Positions 25,634 through 34,706 of a DNA stretch of 64,000 bases are shown piece by piece. Position numbers and translations under genes: made by a program. The notes beneath the pieces are model-generated. The model did no database searches, was not told the DNA's origin, and worked only from the letters and a program-made list of their open reading frames with translations. How positions within the stretch are numbered: the stretch's first letter is position 1; each line of letters starts with the position of its first letter. Source of the DNA: Microvirga vignae (GTDB lineage Bacteria; Pseudomonadota; Alphaproteobacteria; Rhizobiales; Beijerinckiaceae); assembly GCF_001017175.1 (NCBI RefSeq), contig NZ_LCYG01000064.1, positions 1-64,000 of the forward strand. Reading direction: 5' to 3'.

Positions 25634-28444
25634 ATGAAGCCCTGGAGAGAAATCGCCGTTCCGCATCATGACGTGCTCAGCGGGACATTCCAGCAGTCAG
25701 AGTTCGCGGCAGACATAACCGCGGTCCACATGAAGAGGGCGAGCCTGGAGTATCAGGATGCGGCTCCTTTCTTCGAGCGGACCTACATCACGGAGGGCAT
25801 GCGTCTCCTCCTGACGCAGGTGGCGCAGCGGTTGGCCGGCAAGGGCGGTGAGCCCGTCATCCAGCTCCAAACCGCGTTCGGCGGGGGCAAGACGCACACA
25901 ATGCTCGCCGTCTATCACCTCGCCTCGAGAGAGTGTGAGCTGTCGCAGATGGCTGGCATTCCGGAGCTCATAGACCGCGCTGGCCTCATGGACGTGCCCA
26001 AGGCGAGGGTCGCCGTCATTGACGGCACCGACCGCGCGCCCGGGCAGCCCCGAATGGAAGGCAAGCAGGAGATCAGAACGCTTTGGGGTGAGCTCGCGTG
26101 GCAGCTTGGAAAGGCGGAGGCTTTCGAGCTCGTCAAGGATGCCGACGCGAGTGGCACATCGCCAGGCAAGGACGTGCTTCGAACCCTGCTCGAGCGCTAT
26201 TCACCCTGTGTGGTCCTGATCGATGAGCTCCAGGCCTACGTCCGCCAGTTCCCGGAAGGCCAGCAGCTGAGCGGCGGCACGTACGACAGCAACCTGTCCT
26301 TCATCCAGGCTCTAACCGAAGCCGTGAAGCTTGTGCCAACGGCGATCGTCCTCGCGTCGCTGCCGGAGTCGGAAATCGAGGCCGGCAGCCAACGGGGTGT
26401 CGCGGCACTGAGAGCCCTTGAGAAGACGTTCGGTCGCGTCCAGGCGCTCTGGAAGCCAGTTGCGACGGAAGAGGCGTTTGAGATCGTTCGTCGGCGGCTC
26501 TTCGAGCCGGTTCGCGATGCAGCGGCACGGGATGCCGTCTGTCGGGCATTCGCCGACGCCTACGTCGCGGAGGGGGCGAAGCTCCCGTCCGAGACGCAGG
26601 AGAGGCGGTACTATGATAGGCTCGTGCAGGCTTATCCGATCCACCCTGAGGTTTTCGATCGCCTCTACGAAGACTGGACGACAATCGACGGGTTTCAGCG
26701 CACTCGCGGCGTCCTGAAGCTGATGGCGAAGGTCATCTACCGGCTTTGGAAGGACGACAACAAGGATCTTATGGTCCTGCCTGGCACGTTGCCGCTCTAT
26801 GATGGCAGCAGTCGAAGCGAGCTGACGTATTACCTGCCCGCCGGATGGGACGCCGTCATCGACCGCGACATCGATGGGGATCGCGCCGAGACGACCGAGC
26901 TCGAGAACAAGGAGCCCCGCTTCGGCCAGCTCCATGCCGCGCGCAGGGTGGCACGTACCATCTTCCTGGGCAGCGCTCCTTCGTCCGTCGTCCATCAGTC
27001 CGGCATTCGCGGCCTGGACCGGGCCCGAATCCTCCTAGGATGCCTTCAGCCGGGTCAAGCCTCTTCCAACTACACCGATGCTCTGAACCGACTGTCAGAC
27101 CGCCTCCACTATCTCAACAGCTCGGGTGACAGAACCCAGGATGCGACCCGGTATTGGTTCGACACGCGCGCAAACCTTCGGCGCGAGATGGAGGACCGCA
27201 AGCGGCGCTACAATGATGAGACCGACGTCCGCGGCATGATCGCGGAAGGCATGAAACGGGTGGTAGGGGCGGGGTCATTCTTCGACGGCACCCACATCTT
27301 CACGCCTCATGGCGACGTGCCGGATGATAGTGGCCTCAGGTTGGTGGTGTTGCCGCCCAAGATCTGGCACTCCCGCGATGAGGTCAGGATCGCTGAAGAA
27401 GCGGTGCTGGATTACATCCGCAATAATGGTCTGAAGCCCCGCTACCGTGGTAATCGGTTGCTCTTCCTGGCAGCGGACCATGGTGCTCTTGCCCGGCTCA
27501 ACGATGCAGCTCGCATCGTGCTGGCCTGGGGCTCGATTGTCGAAGACATCAAGCAGGGCCGCCTCAACGTAGACCTGCTTCAACAGAGGCAGGCGGAGAA
27601 GGAGCTTCAGACCGCCCAGGACGTCCTTCCGCGTGCCATCCGCGAATGCTTCAAGTGGTTGCTGTGCCCAGGCCAGGAGAACGCGACGGATCCGAAGCCC
27701 CATGTCGAGGCCTTCGCGCTCAACACGAGCGGCGGCTCGCTGGGGAGCGAGATCGAGCGGGTCTGCCTTGATAATGAGCTCGTCATCACCACGTGGTCGC
27801 CGATCCACCTCCGCGCGAAGCTGAAGGAGCTCTATTGGAGGCCGAACGAGCCCGCAGCAAAGGCCATCGCCTTCTGGGAGGATACCCTGCGGTACCTCTA
27901 CCTTCCGCGCTTGAAAGACCGGGAGGTGCTCACCAAAGCAATCAGGAACGGAGCGGCCAGCCGGGATTTCTTCGGCACCGCATACGGGCAGAACGGCGAG
28001 GTCTTCGAAGGCTTCCACTTAGGCATGGGCGACGTCCAGCTCGACGACACGTTGCTGCTGATCGAATTGGAGGCTGCAAAGACCTTTGAAGAGGCGAACC
28101 GGCCGAAGCCGGAATCTGAGCCGCCGAAGCCGCATGAAGAGCCACTACCCAGGAAGGACCCACCAGCTAAGGACGACGAGAGGTCGCGACAGGACCCACC
28201 TCCTGGGCAGCCGAAACCTCGTTCTTTCCACGGGACAGCTGATATCCCGCCGGCCACAGCAAAGATGCGGATGATCCAGCTCGCGGAGGAGATCGTAAGC
28301 TTGCTCATGACAGATCCCAACGCACAGGTGAGGGTCACCGTCGAGATCGCAGCAGACTTTCCAGATGGAGCAGGTGACCAGATCAAGCGGGCAGTTTCCG
28401 AGAACGCACGCAGCCTTGGACTGAAGATCGCAGACTGGGAGTAG
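25634..28444 (+). CDS. DUF499 family P-loop ATPase
   Basis: The 936-residue protein has Walker A FGGGKTH with Lys86 and Walker B VLIDELQAY with Asp197-Glu198. The STAND/AAA-like middle part is long. A Pro/Glu/Lys-rich linker (about residues 820-860) separates it from a small alpha/beta C-terminal domain. DUF499 proteins recur next to DUF1156 methylases in defence islands and are thought to be motors or sensors of such systems; the mechanism is not established. It is the fourth gene of a tight operon with spacings of 18, 1 and 11 bp. Confidence 0.85.
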   Translation: MKPWREIAVPHHDVLSGTFQQSEFAADITAVHMKRASLEYQDAAPFFERTYITEGMRLLLTQVAQRLAGKGGEPVIQLQTAFGGGKTHTMLAVYHLASRECELSQMAGIPELIDRAGLMDVPKARVAVIDGTDRAPGQPRMEGKQEIRTLWGELAWQLGKAEAFELVKDADASGTSPGKDVLRTLLERYSPCVVLIDELQAYVRQFPEGQQLSGGTYDSNLSFIQALTEAVKLVPTAIVLASLPESEIEAGSQRGVAALRALEKTFGRVQALWKPVATEEAFEIVRRRLFEPVRDAAARDAVCRAFADAYVAEGAKLPSETQERRYYDRLVQAYPIHPEVFDRLYEDWTTIDGFQRTRGVLKLMAKVIYRLWKDDNKDLMVLPGTLPLYDGSSRSELTYYLPAGWDAVIDRDIDGDRAETTELENKEPRFGQLHAARRVARTIFLGSAPSSVVHQSGIRGLDRARILLGCLQPGQASSNYTDALNRLSDRLHYLNSSGDRTQDATRYWFDTRANLRREMEDRKRRYNDETDVRGMIAEGMKRVVGAGSFFDGTHIFTPHGDVPDDSGLRLVVLPPKIWHSRDEVRIAEEAVLDYIRNNGLKPRYRGNRLLFLAADHGALARLNDAARIVLAWGSIVEDIKQGRLNVDLLQQRQAEKELQTAQDVLPRAIRECFKWLLCPGQENATDPKPHVEAFALNTSGGSLGSEIERVCLDNELVITTWSPIHLRAKLKELYWRPNEPAAKAIAFWEDTLRYLYLPRLKDREVLTKAIRNGAASRDFFGTAYGQNGEVFEGFHLGMGDVQLDDTLLLIELEAAKTFEEANRPKPESEPPKPHEEPLPRKDPPAKDDERSRQDPPPGQPKPRSFHGTADIPPATAKMRMIQLAEEIVSLLMTDPNAQVRVTVEIAADFPDGAGDQIKRAVSENARSLGLKIADWE

Positions 28445-28637
28445 GTATCGCGAAAGTCATGAGTTCAAGGAGGCGGCGGGACCGCAATTCATGATGGGAA
28501 GCGGTGGAATGGATCTATGACGACAGCAAACATCCACGTGTTACCCCGCTGGCAGAGTGAACTATTGCACATTGGGCTCACGGAAGTGCATAGGCTTGGG
28601 CTCGAGCCGCCTGTGGCTCGCGTCAGTGGGAGATATG

Positions 28638-29348
28638 ATGGTTGGACGGCACCCGGGCTGGGACTTTACCCTTAGCGTCATCAAAATAGCGACGGGCAAT
28701 GCTTGGAACAGGGTTGCAGCCTCGCTTGTGGTTGCGGGCATTGCGGCCCTGACCAGCATCCTCCAGTACATAATTATTGGCCTCTTCGCCCTTGGCGGGA
28801 CGAAGATTGTGATCCCTGACGCCCCAACTTGGATTGGGTTCGCCCTAATCGGTATCGGCATAGGCGTGCTGATCCTCGGTCGAGTTGTGCCGGAGCGCAC
28901 CGGGGCTCCTCAGCTCTCACCAACCCCCAATCTGCATGATGTGGATCTCCACCAGCGCTTCCGTGAAAAAGTGACGGACGACGTCCTCCTGTTTTTGCGA
29001 GAACATGATCTCGGCAACACCTTCCCGAGAAAGGCGCTCGACCCGCTTTTCGACATGGACGCGACTTGGCGTGGCGGTCGGTACGAGTTCAGTGATCCCG
29101 AACTTCAGAAATCTTTTCAAGAAGTCCGCTCTGCGCTTCGTGTATTTATCGGTCTTGCGCTCACGTACATCCACAGCCACTGGAACAACCCAGAGCTGGC
29201 CACGGTGATGACGGACCAGGATCAACGTCGAGGGCGCTCCCAAAGCACGCTCGACAACGCGAGAAAACTGAATACAGCCGCAACCGACCTATGTGCCAGA
29301 ATCGATGACTTTGAGCGTTTGGCAGCTGTACGGCTGAAAACGGTCTGA
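28638..29348 (+). CDS. Two-TM membrane protein with cytosolic helical domain, unknown
   Basis: I do not recognise a family. The protein of about 236 residues has a short N-terminus and two hydrophobic segments (about residues 22-55 and 63-85) with a short loop between. A charged helical domain of about 140 residues follows. Several ATGs compete; 28638 is 5 bp after GGGAG, while the frame stays open back to 28557. It sits alone between two predicted defence operons, 193 bp after the DUF499 gene and 180 bp before the ABC-3C nuclease. A membrane effector or accessory role is a guess from context. Confidence 0.55.
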   Translation: MVGRHPGWDFTLSVIKIATGNAWNRVAASLVVAGIAALTSILQYIIIGLFALGGTKIVIPDAPTWIGFALIGIGIGVLILGRVVPERTGAPQLSPTPNLHDVDLHQRFREKVTDDVLLFLREHDLGNTFPRKALDPLFDMDATWRGGRYEFSDPELQKSFQEVRSALRVFIGLALTYIHSHWNNPELATVMTDQDQRRGRSQSTLDNARKLNTAATDLCARIDDFERLAAVRLKTV

Positions 29349-29528
29349 CGACGAGCTGGTGGGGCTGAGGGTTGTTGGAGCGACTTTTACTGCATAATTC
29401 AGATCGTAGTGGAACTACCTGTTTTACTATGGAAAACATTCCAACAGACTCGTCTTAAAATTGCAATTGCGCCGAGAGATTGCCAATCTAAATGCAAAGG
29501 TCGATCCGACTTCGGTGGCAGGTAGCGA

Positions 29529-30755
29529 TTGTCTGGGATAGAGAGTTTTTCTGCTGCAGACTCTTTGGTGGGATATATCTACCAGTGTGAGTATGCGCTA
29601 TTTCGAGCTTTAGATACGGATGATCCGGCAGAGGGCTTTATGGTGGAAACCTTTGACGATGTGGTCGTCGAAGGGGAGGGCGACGCGTTTGAGCTCTTGC
29701 AGTTGAAACACCACGATCCCGCCAAGGCAAAGGCCTTCACCGACAAAAGCTCTGATCTGTGGAAAACGATTCGCATCTGGTCCTCTCTCGTCAGGGACAA
29801 CGCTGTCGATCCAAGCAAGACCTCATTCTTCTTGCTCACCACTGCTCAGGCGTCGTCTTCTGCGATGCTGGTCGACTATTTAGCACCAAAAGGGGGCACG
29901 GGAGGAACGAGGAACGTAACGGCCGCAAAGGCCCTTCTCATGGAGATCGCGGAGGAGATAGAGGCCGGAACGACGGATAGCATGAAGAAGAACGTCGAGC
30001 CTTTCTTGGCATTGCCAGAAGCCACCCGCGGCGTGCTGATTGGAAACATGACCATAGTGCCGGGAGTGGCGGTGATCGAGAGCCTCCGCCAGAAGATCAT
30101 CAAGCGATTAAGCCTGACGGGTGCCACGACTGGAAATCTGGAGCGCTTGGCGCAGTCGCTGGTTGGCTGGTGGTACTGGGTTTTGATCGAGCGCCTCAGA
30201 GCGAAAGAGAAAGTGGCGATCAGTAAAGAGCTGCTCCAAGAGAAAATCACGGATCTGGTTTCCCAATATGTCGTGTCGAGCCTGCCAATATTCGAAGATA
30301 TCACGAACCCGGACGCTGACCAAAAGGCCCGCCTGTTGCAGAGGCTGTTCGTTCGGCAGTTGATGGCTATAGGGCATGCTCCGGACAAGACGGCGGTCGC
30401 AGGGGCGCTGCTCGATGTGTACAAGGCTGATGGGCACATAAAGCGTTGGCTCGAGAGCCTGCGGCTGCAGCCTAAGGAATTGCAAGAGTTTAAGGATCAG
30501 CTTTACGGTCACTGGGCTGCGAAATTTGGTGCGATCGAACCTGACGCAGACGCTTGCCTTGGCCGGGATGACGCAGAGTCTGAGCTGGCAAAGCTCGGTC
30601 GAGCCGCTCTAAGCGGCTCACTCTCGGGAAGTCAGGCAAAGCTCAAAGACGTTGAGATCGATTATCTACGGCGTGGCGTTTTACACCTCATGGCGAACGA
30701 CCCGGTGATCGGTTGGCACCCTCACTGGGTCGCAAAATTCAAGTCGGTCGAATGA
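29529..30755 (+). CDS. ABC-3C nuclease component (DUF4297/Cap4-like N-terminus)
   Basis: In this 408-residue protein the N-terminus carries a restriction-endonuclease-fold motif, Glu55-x2-Gln58-x-Lys60 in FELLQLKHH, preceded by acidic DDVVVEGEGD. This E-x-Q-x-K form is typical of DUF4297/Cap4-like nucleases. The C-terminal 250 residues are helical and would be the ABC-3C CTD that docks with partners. The start is TTG at 29529, six bases after GGCAGG; no ATG fits. The next gene starts 1 bp after the stop. Predicted role: the DNA-cutting effector of an ABC-three-component conflict system. Confidence 0.75.
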   Translation: MSGIESFSAADSLVGYIYQCEYALFRALDTDDPAEGFMVETFDDVVVEGEGDAFELLQLKHHDPAKAKAFTDKSSDLWKTIRIWSSLVRDNAVDPSKTSFFLLTTAQASSSAMLVDYLAPKGGTGGTRNVTAAKALLMEIAEEIEAGTTDSMKKNVEPFLALPEATRGVLIGNMTIVPGVAVIESLRQKIIKRLSLTGATTGNLERLAQSLVGWWYWVLIERLRAKEKVAISKELLQEKITDLVSQYVVSSLPIFEDITNPDADQKARLLQRLFVRQLMAIGHAPDKTAVAGALLDVYKADGHIKRWLESLRLQPKELQEFKDQLYGHWAAKFGAIEPDADACLGRDDAESELAKLGRAALSGSLSGSQAKLKDVEIDYLRRGVLHLMANDPVIGWHPHWVAKFKSVE

Positions 30756-30756
30756 T

Positions 30757-31242
30757 ATGGCGTTCGCTCCCTGGAATGATCGGCAGACAGATTTCGCCAA
30801 CTATTTTAATCCGAGCTATCTCGGTATCCTCGTATATAGCTTAGCCAAAGGCTATAACGCCATAAACGGGGGCATGTCGCTAGCCCTTGCGTTTCCCGGC
30901 GTCGCCATGGCCGTGCATCCCGATATCCGGAATGCTCTTCCCCGCACCACCGCTACCCGGTTCTCGAGGTGGCTGAGGGATAACCCAGAAATTCGAACCG
31001 ACCTGCTCTCGTCTACACAGTCCCTTGTTCCGCAGGTCAAGGAAGCCGTTTTGACGTCGCTCCGCTCGAACTGGATCTCGATTGAGAACGGCCGCCTAAT
31101 CGCGGCTGCCAAGGGACCACCGATCTTGAAGTCAGACAAAACCTTTGATGATGACCAGAAGGCGGCCGCATTCGTCGGAAGGTGGTTCGCGAAGGTAGCA
31201 GACGACAGAGGAATCTACCAACAAATAGGAGTAAGACCATAA
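30757..31242 (+). CDS. ABC-3C system middle component
   Basis: The 161-residue protein has a winged-helix-like character. The N-terminal segment NYFNPSYLGILVYSLAKGY and the middle PRTTATRFSRWLRDNPEIR are typical of ABC-3C middle components. These bridge the effector CTD to the ATPase. Its stop overlaps the ATPase start (TAATG), so the three genes are translationally coupled. Identification depends strongly on the flanking nuclease and Rad50-like gene. Confidence 0.75.
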   Translation: MAFAPWNDRQTDFANYFNPSYLGILVYSLAKGYNAINGGMSLALAFPGVAMAVHPDIRNALPRTTATRFSRWLRDNPEIRTDLLSSTQSLVPQVKEAVLTSLRSNWISIENGRLIAAAKGPPILKSDKTFDDDQKAAAFVGRWFAKVADDRGIYQQIGVRP

Positions 31243-33173
31243 TGCAGATCCAGAGCGTGGTCCTTTACTCCCTTGACGGCAGGATCAACGAAATCCCATT
31301 CGACTTAGGTCGCGTGAATATCCTCAGTGGCCCAAGCGGTCGGGGAAAGTCCGCACTGCTAAGCGTCGTCGATTACTGTCTTGGAGCATCGCGTTTTGAA
31401 ATCCCGGCAGGTGTGATCTCGAATGCCGTGTCATGGTTCGCCTTGAAACTCGACTTCGGTACGGAAAGGTTGTTCGTGGCCCGCCGTAGCGTCCCCTTAG
31501 GGAGGGCAGCAAGCAATGAGTTCTTCGTGCGGCCCAACCCGGACCACGAAACGCCGCCTCTGAGTGATTTAAAGCCAAATGCTCGCCGCGATGATCTTGT
31601 AGAGAAAGTCGGATCGCTCCTAGGTGTGGGGGTCACACTTCTTCCTCGGGCCGACGGCACGGCCGAACGACAGAAGCTGACCTTCCGGTCAGGTCTCATC
31701 TACAGCTTCCAAAAGCAGAATGAGATCGCCAACCCGGACCTGTATTTTCATCGTCAAAGCGAACTCGCTCAGACGATAAGAGAAACGTTGCCATACTACC
31801 TTGGGGCGATCTCCCCGGCCATCATCGAAAAGCAAGCCGAACTCCGCAATAAGCGGAAGAGACTGCGCGAGGTCGAGCGGGCTCTTGAACGCAGCGTATC
31901 GATCGCCGCTAATCGTGACGCGGAACTCGTATCAATCGTGGCGGAAAGTACCCGACTGGGTTTGATTGCATCATCCGACATTCCAGCTAGGAGCTCGGCA
32001 GCACAAATACTCGAGAGCGTTTCTTCTACCCTCCAATCCACTCTTTTCGGCGACAGCCAACTAGCGGATGGTCTGGACCTTGATCTCCTCAAGCAGATGA
32101 ATACTGAGCTGCTGAGTAAGACTCGTGAAAGATTAGATCTCAAAAAAGAGATCGACGCTTTGGAGCGCTTTGAAAACGACCAGAATGTTGTCGACAACGC
32201 ACTCAACGAACAGCGGCGGCGTTTGACGGCATTGCATCTTCTCGCAGATGACCACGATTCTAAGCAATGTCCGGTTTGCGAAAGCAGGCTGGAGAGTGTC
32301 ACGCCGGCTGTAGCGGATATGCAGCGCTCTCTGGAAACACTCATCGTTGAACTTGCGATGGTGAGTTCGGACAAGGCCGATGTCCGGGAACAACTCTCCA
32401 AGCGCCGTGCCGCCGTTACCAATCTCACGTCGGAAATCGCTTCACTCAGGCGCGAGGTTCAGCGCTTGAAGGAAGAGGAATCCTCCATCAAATTGTTATT
32501 GGAGCAGAAACACGAGGTTGCCCGGCTTTCTGGCATGGTCGACATGTTCCGTAGGCTCATATCGGTTGACGACGACGAGACACGTGTCGCGCTAGAACTT
32601 GAGAAGGCCTCCTTGGTCACTGACATCGAAGAACTCGAATCAGAGACGAACCTGTCAGACGTTCGCGCGAAGACCGCGACCTTCCTCGGCGGTATCGGGC
32701 AGCAGATCACCCGCTGGGCTCGCGAGCAGCATCTCGAGTACGCGAACGGTTTTCTGACATTTGATCTCCGCGGGCCGAGACTTGTCAGCGAGACGGCAGA
32801 CGAGACGATTCCGTTTTCACGCTTCGGTAGCGGGCGGAACTGGGTCTGGTATCACTTGCTCGGCCATCTGGCTCTCCACGAATGGTTTGCCTCGAATAAA
32901 CGGCCGGTACCTAACTTTTTGATCCTCGATCAGCCGTCACAGGTCTATTTCCCTTCAGCTGACGGGCAGACAGAAGACAATGACTGGATGGAGGTCCGTA
33001 AAATCTACGAGTGGCTTTTCGACGTCGTCGAAAAATTTGAAGGCCAGATGCAGATTATAGTCACCGACCACGCGAAATTCGAGAACGACCCGCGTTTCAC
33101 AGACCACCTCAAGCACGACTGGTGGCAGGGAGGATCCTTGGTACCCCAAGGTTGGTTGGACCAAAACCTGTAG
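31242..33173 (+). CDS. Rad50-like ATPase of ABC-3C system (DUF3732)
   Basis: This is a 643-residue SMC/Rad50-type ATPase. Walker A is GPSGRGKS with Lys36, followed by the DUF3732-type VDYCLG. Two coiled-coil arms (about residues 205-340 and 360-470) flank a zinc-hook-like CPVC at 343-346. The Walker B/D-loop region is LILDQPSQVYFP with Asp563. DUF3732 ATPases are the sensor/motor part of ABC-3C systems. The start ATG overlaps the middle-component stop. It is the last recognisable cargo gene of the island. Confidence 0.85.
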   Translation: MQIQSVVLYSLDGRINEIPFDLGRVNILSGPSGRGKSALLSVVDYCLGASRFEIPAGVISNAVSWFALKLDFGTERLFVARRSVPLGRAASNEFFVRPNPDHETPPLSDLKPNARRDDLVEKVGSLLGVGVTLLPRADGTAERQKLTFRSGLIYSFQKQNEIANPDLYFHRQSELAQTIRETLPYYLGAISPAIIEKQAELRNKRKRLREVERALERSVSIAANRDAELVSIVAESTRLGLIASSDIPARSSAAQILESVSSTLQSTLFGDSQLADGLDLDLLKQMNTELLSKTRERLDLKKEIDALERFENDQNVVDNALNEQRRRLTALHLLADDHDSKQCPVCESRLESVTPAVADMQRSLETLIVELAMVSSDKADVREQLSKRRAAVTNLTSEIASLRREVQRLKEEESSIKLLLEQKHEVARLSGMVDMFRRLISVDDDETRVALELEKASLVTDIEELESETNLSDVRAKTATFLGGIGQQITRWAREQHLEYANGFLTFDLRGPRLVSETADETIPFSRFGSGRNWVWYHLLGHLALHEWFASNKRPVPNFLILDQPSQVYFPSADGQTEDNDWMEVRKIYEWLFDVVEKFEGQMQIIVTDHAKFENDPRFTDHLKHDWWQGGSLVPQGWLDQNL

Positions 33174-33773
33174 TCTTAATGAATCGCCCCACGTCATGGT
33201 CGTTCTGTAAGTAGATGACAGTTATAGTAGCAGGCTCGCCTGCCTTCAACTTAGTTTCCAGATGACCGTCGGGCCAAGCGTCTGCATTGGTGCAGGAAGA
33301 TTGGCATTTAGATCATCCCATGGGGCCGGCGTGCCGACGGACGGAAGCTTCCCCAAAAGGGGAGACTTCGCAACGGCAGTGAGGTTGAATATATTTCGCA
33401 AGAAGGGCTGGGCGTTGCGAGCACCCACCTCTCCTCTGTTACCAGAACAGGACCCTTACGGGTTGCTTACAAGGACATCACCGAAGGGCGAGTTGGCGTT
33501 TTACCCTCCAACTCGCCCTTTTCGGTTGGCCAACTCTGAGCAGGAGAAACGGGAGGGTTAACGGCTCTAACAGGGCCTCAGCCGAACTTCCGTGTTCTGG
33601 CCGAAAGCAGACCTATATAAGGCCACGCTTAAAGGCCGAGTTGACCCGTTCCGGACCATCGGCTCGCCGGCCAGCAGACTGTCAAAGCAGAGGCGACACT
33701 CGCGTCATCCGCTCGTCGTCCCACCCTGATTGAGTTTGTTAACAAGCGCGGTCGGCTGGCGCCTACATCTCCT
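33174..33773. other. Gene-poor stretch at the presumed right side of the island
   Basis: A 99-codon frame at 33262-33561 and shorter antisense frames have no family features. A clear terminator hairpin is present at 33486-33522. A segment around 33587-33617 resembles dispersed intergenic sequences seen elsewhere in the window (compare 61460-61490). No 3' half of gapR and no tRNA were found here, so the island end is not defined. Confidence 0.5.
33486..33522 (+). terminator. Terminator-like hairpin with 11-bp perfect stem
   Basis: GGGCGAGTTGG (33486-33496) pairs with CCAACTCGCCC (33508-33518), with an 11-base loop and four T after it. Confidence 0.65.
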
Positions 33774-34148
33774 ATGAGGGGACAGCCCATAGCATCGCGT
33801 CCGGCTCACCTTCAGCATGGACGCATTGCCATACCGTCAATCACCACCATTTCCCTCGACAAGCTCGCCCGCTTGGTTGACACGCCCAAGTGCCCGTTCC
33901 TCATCGATGTTCAGACCGAAGAGGACTTCGCGGCCGACCCGCGCCTGATCCCCGGCTCCGTCCGCCGCCCGTGGCAGGCCGTCGCTGATTGGGCGCACGA
34001 ATTTAGCAGCCGATCGGCCGTCGTCATCTGCCAGAATGGCCAGAAGCTCAGCAAGGGCGTGGCCGCCCGGCTGTGGCACGAGGGCATTCCGGCCGATTTT
34101 CTCGAGGGCGGTGCCCTGGCGTGGGCAGGGGCCAGCCGGGGCAGCTAG
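33774..34148 (+). CDS. Rhodanese-like domain protein
   Basis: The protein is about 124 residues. FLIDVQTEEDFAADPRLIPG is the N-terminal rhodanese signature and the active-site loop is ICQNGQKLS with Cys. The family moves sulfane sulfur or binds phospho-like groups; here it may be a stress-linked sulfurtransferase. The first about 20 residues before SITTISLDKL look non-conserved, so the true start may be internal and non-ATG; no good ribosome site precedes 33774. It is convergent with the small membrane protein gene and overlaps it by 4 bp. Confidence 0.75.
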   Translation: MRGQPIASRPAHLQHGRIAIPSITTISLDKLARLVDTPKCPFLIDVQTEEDFAADPRLIPGSVRRPWQAVADWAHEFSSRSAVVICQNGQKLSKGVAARLWHEGIPADFLEGGALAWAGASRGS

Positions 34149-34288
34149 AGAAAGGCGTACATCAAGATCGAATAGCTGATGAGGGCGAGTGTCAGGCTGA
34201 GACCCAGGATGGTGGCCATCTCCTGCCCGAATGGATCCGGCTCGGCATCGGCATCCCTGGCCGGCGCACGAACTTCGCGCTCACTCAT
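34145..34288 (-). CDS. Small single-TM membrane protein
   Basis: The 47-residue protein has an acidic, charged N-terminus (SEREVRAPARDADAEPD) and one C-terminal transmembrane helix (about residues 26-46). The ATG at 34286-34288 follows GGGGGTGA. The function is unknown; such tail-anchored small proteins are frequent beside stress genes. Confidence 0.5.
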   Translation of the reverse strand: MSEREVRAPARDADAEPDPFGQEMATILGLSLTLALISYSILMYAFL

Positions 34289-34320
34289 CCATTCACCCCC
34301 ACGACAGATCCTCAGGTGAG

Positions 34321-34599
34321 ATGCAAACGTTGCCAAAGTCCCGCGAGGTCCATTCCATCATGTCGGGAGCAGGAACGGACAAGGACTGGTTCCCGGTTGG
34401 CATCGCACCGCGTGACGGCACGCCCGTGATCCTCTGGATGATCGGAGAGGAGACACCGCCCACGCTTCCGCAACCCGTTGGCTGTTGGAGCCTCAATCCC
34501 GCGGCGGGCATCGGCTACTGGCGGATTTTCGGGGAGCCGCCGCGCTTTTGCTCCGATAAGCAGATCCGCGGCTGGAGGCCACTTCTTCGGGAAAGTTGA
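34321..34599 (+). CDS. Small hypothetical protein, DUF551-like
   Basis: The 92-residue soluble protein contains DWFPVGIAPRDGTPVILWM, then aromatic-rich IGYWRIFGEPPRF and a final GWRPLL. This layout (W-P-x2-x-AP-x-DG, then W.PL) resembles the DUF551 type often found on phages and in alphaproteobacteria. Starts at 34321 or 34360 are both possible. No function is known. Confidence 0.5.
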   Translation: MQTLPKSREVHSIMSGAGTDKDWFPVGIAPRDGTPVILWMIGEETPPTLPQPVGCWSLNPAAGIGYWRIFGEPPRFCSDKQIRGWRPLLRES

Positions 34600-34706
34600 G
34601 CACACCATTGGCACCGGCCACGTCCTGCTGAGGGCGTGCCGCCCCTTGTCACCCAGACAAGCTCGGCCGTGGCTGCGCCTGCCCCTTCTTGCCGCCTCAG
34701 CCGCCA

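Larger units (their letters stand above)
10240..33200. mobile_element. Integrated island: replacement gapR, recombinase module, two defence systems
   Basis: The left end is placed where homology to gapR stops. The right end is not resolved. The last cargo gene ends at 33173 and the following 600 bp are gene-poor, so 33200 is only a working limit. The left part is clearly lower in GC than the flanking chromosome. The contents in order are a complete second gapR, three tyrosine-recombinase-like genes with a small coiled-coil gene, an HTH-helicase-methylase-DUF499 operon, a two-TM protein and an ABC-3C operon. The module resembles Tn554-type TnpABC organisation; direct or inverted end repeats were not identified. 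Confidence 0.7.

Noticed and set aside
29372..29398. Sigma-70 promoter for the ABC-3C operon (TTGTTG ... CATAAT)
   Set aside because: The spacer is only 15 bp and the -35 element is poor.
10240..33200. Short terminal repeats of the island
   Set aside because: A weak likeness between the left junction (GTACGTGACA on the minus strand) and GTAGATGACA near 33215 was seen, but it is too short and imperfect to report as ends.
33262..33561. 99-codon gene at the right of the island
   Set aside because: Overlaps a clear terminator hairpin and lacks recognisable features.
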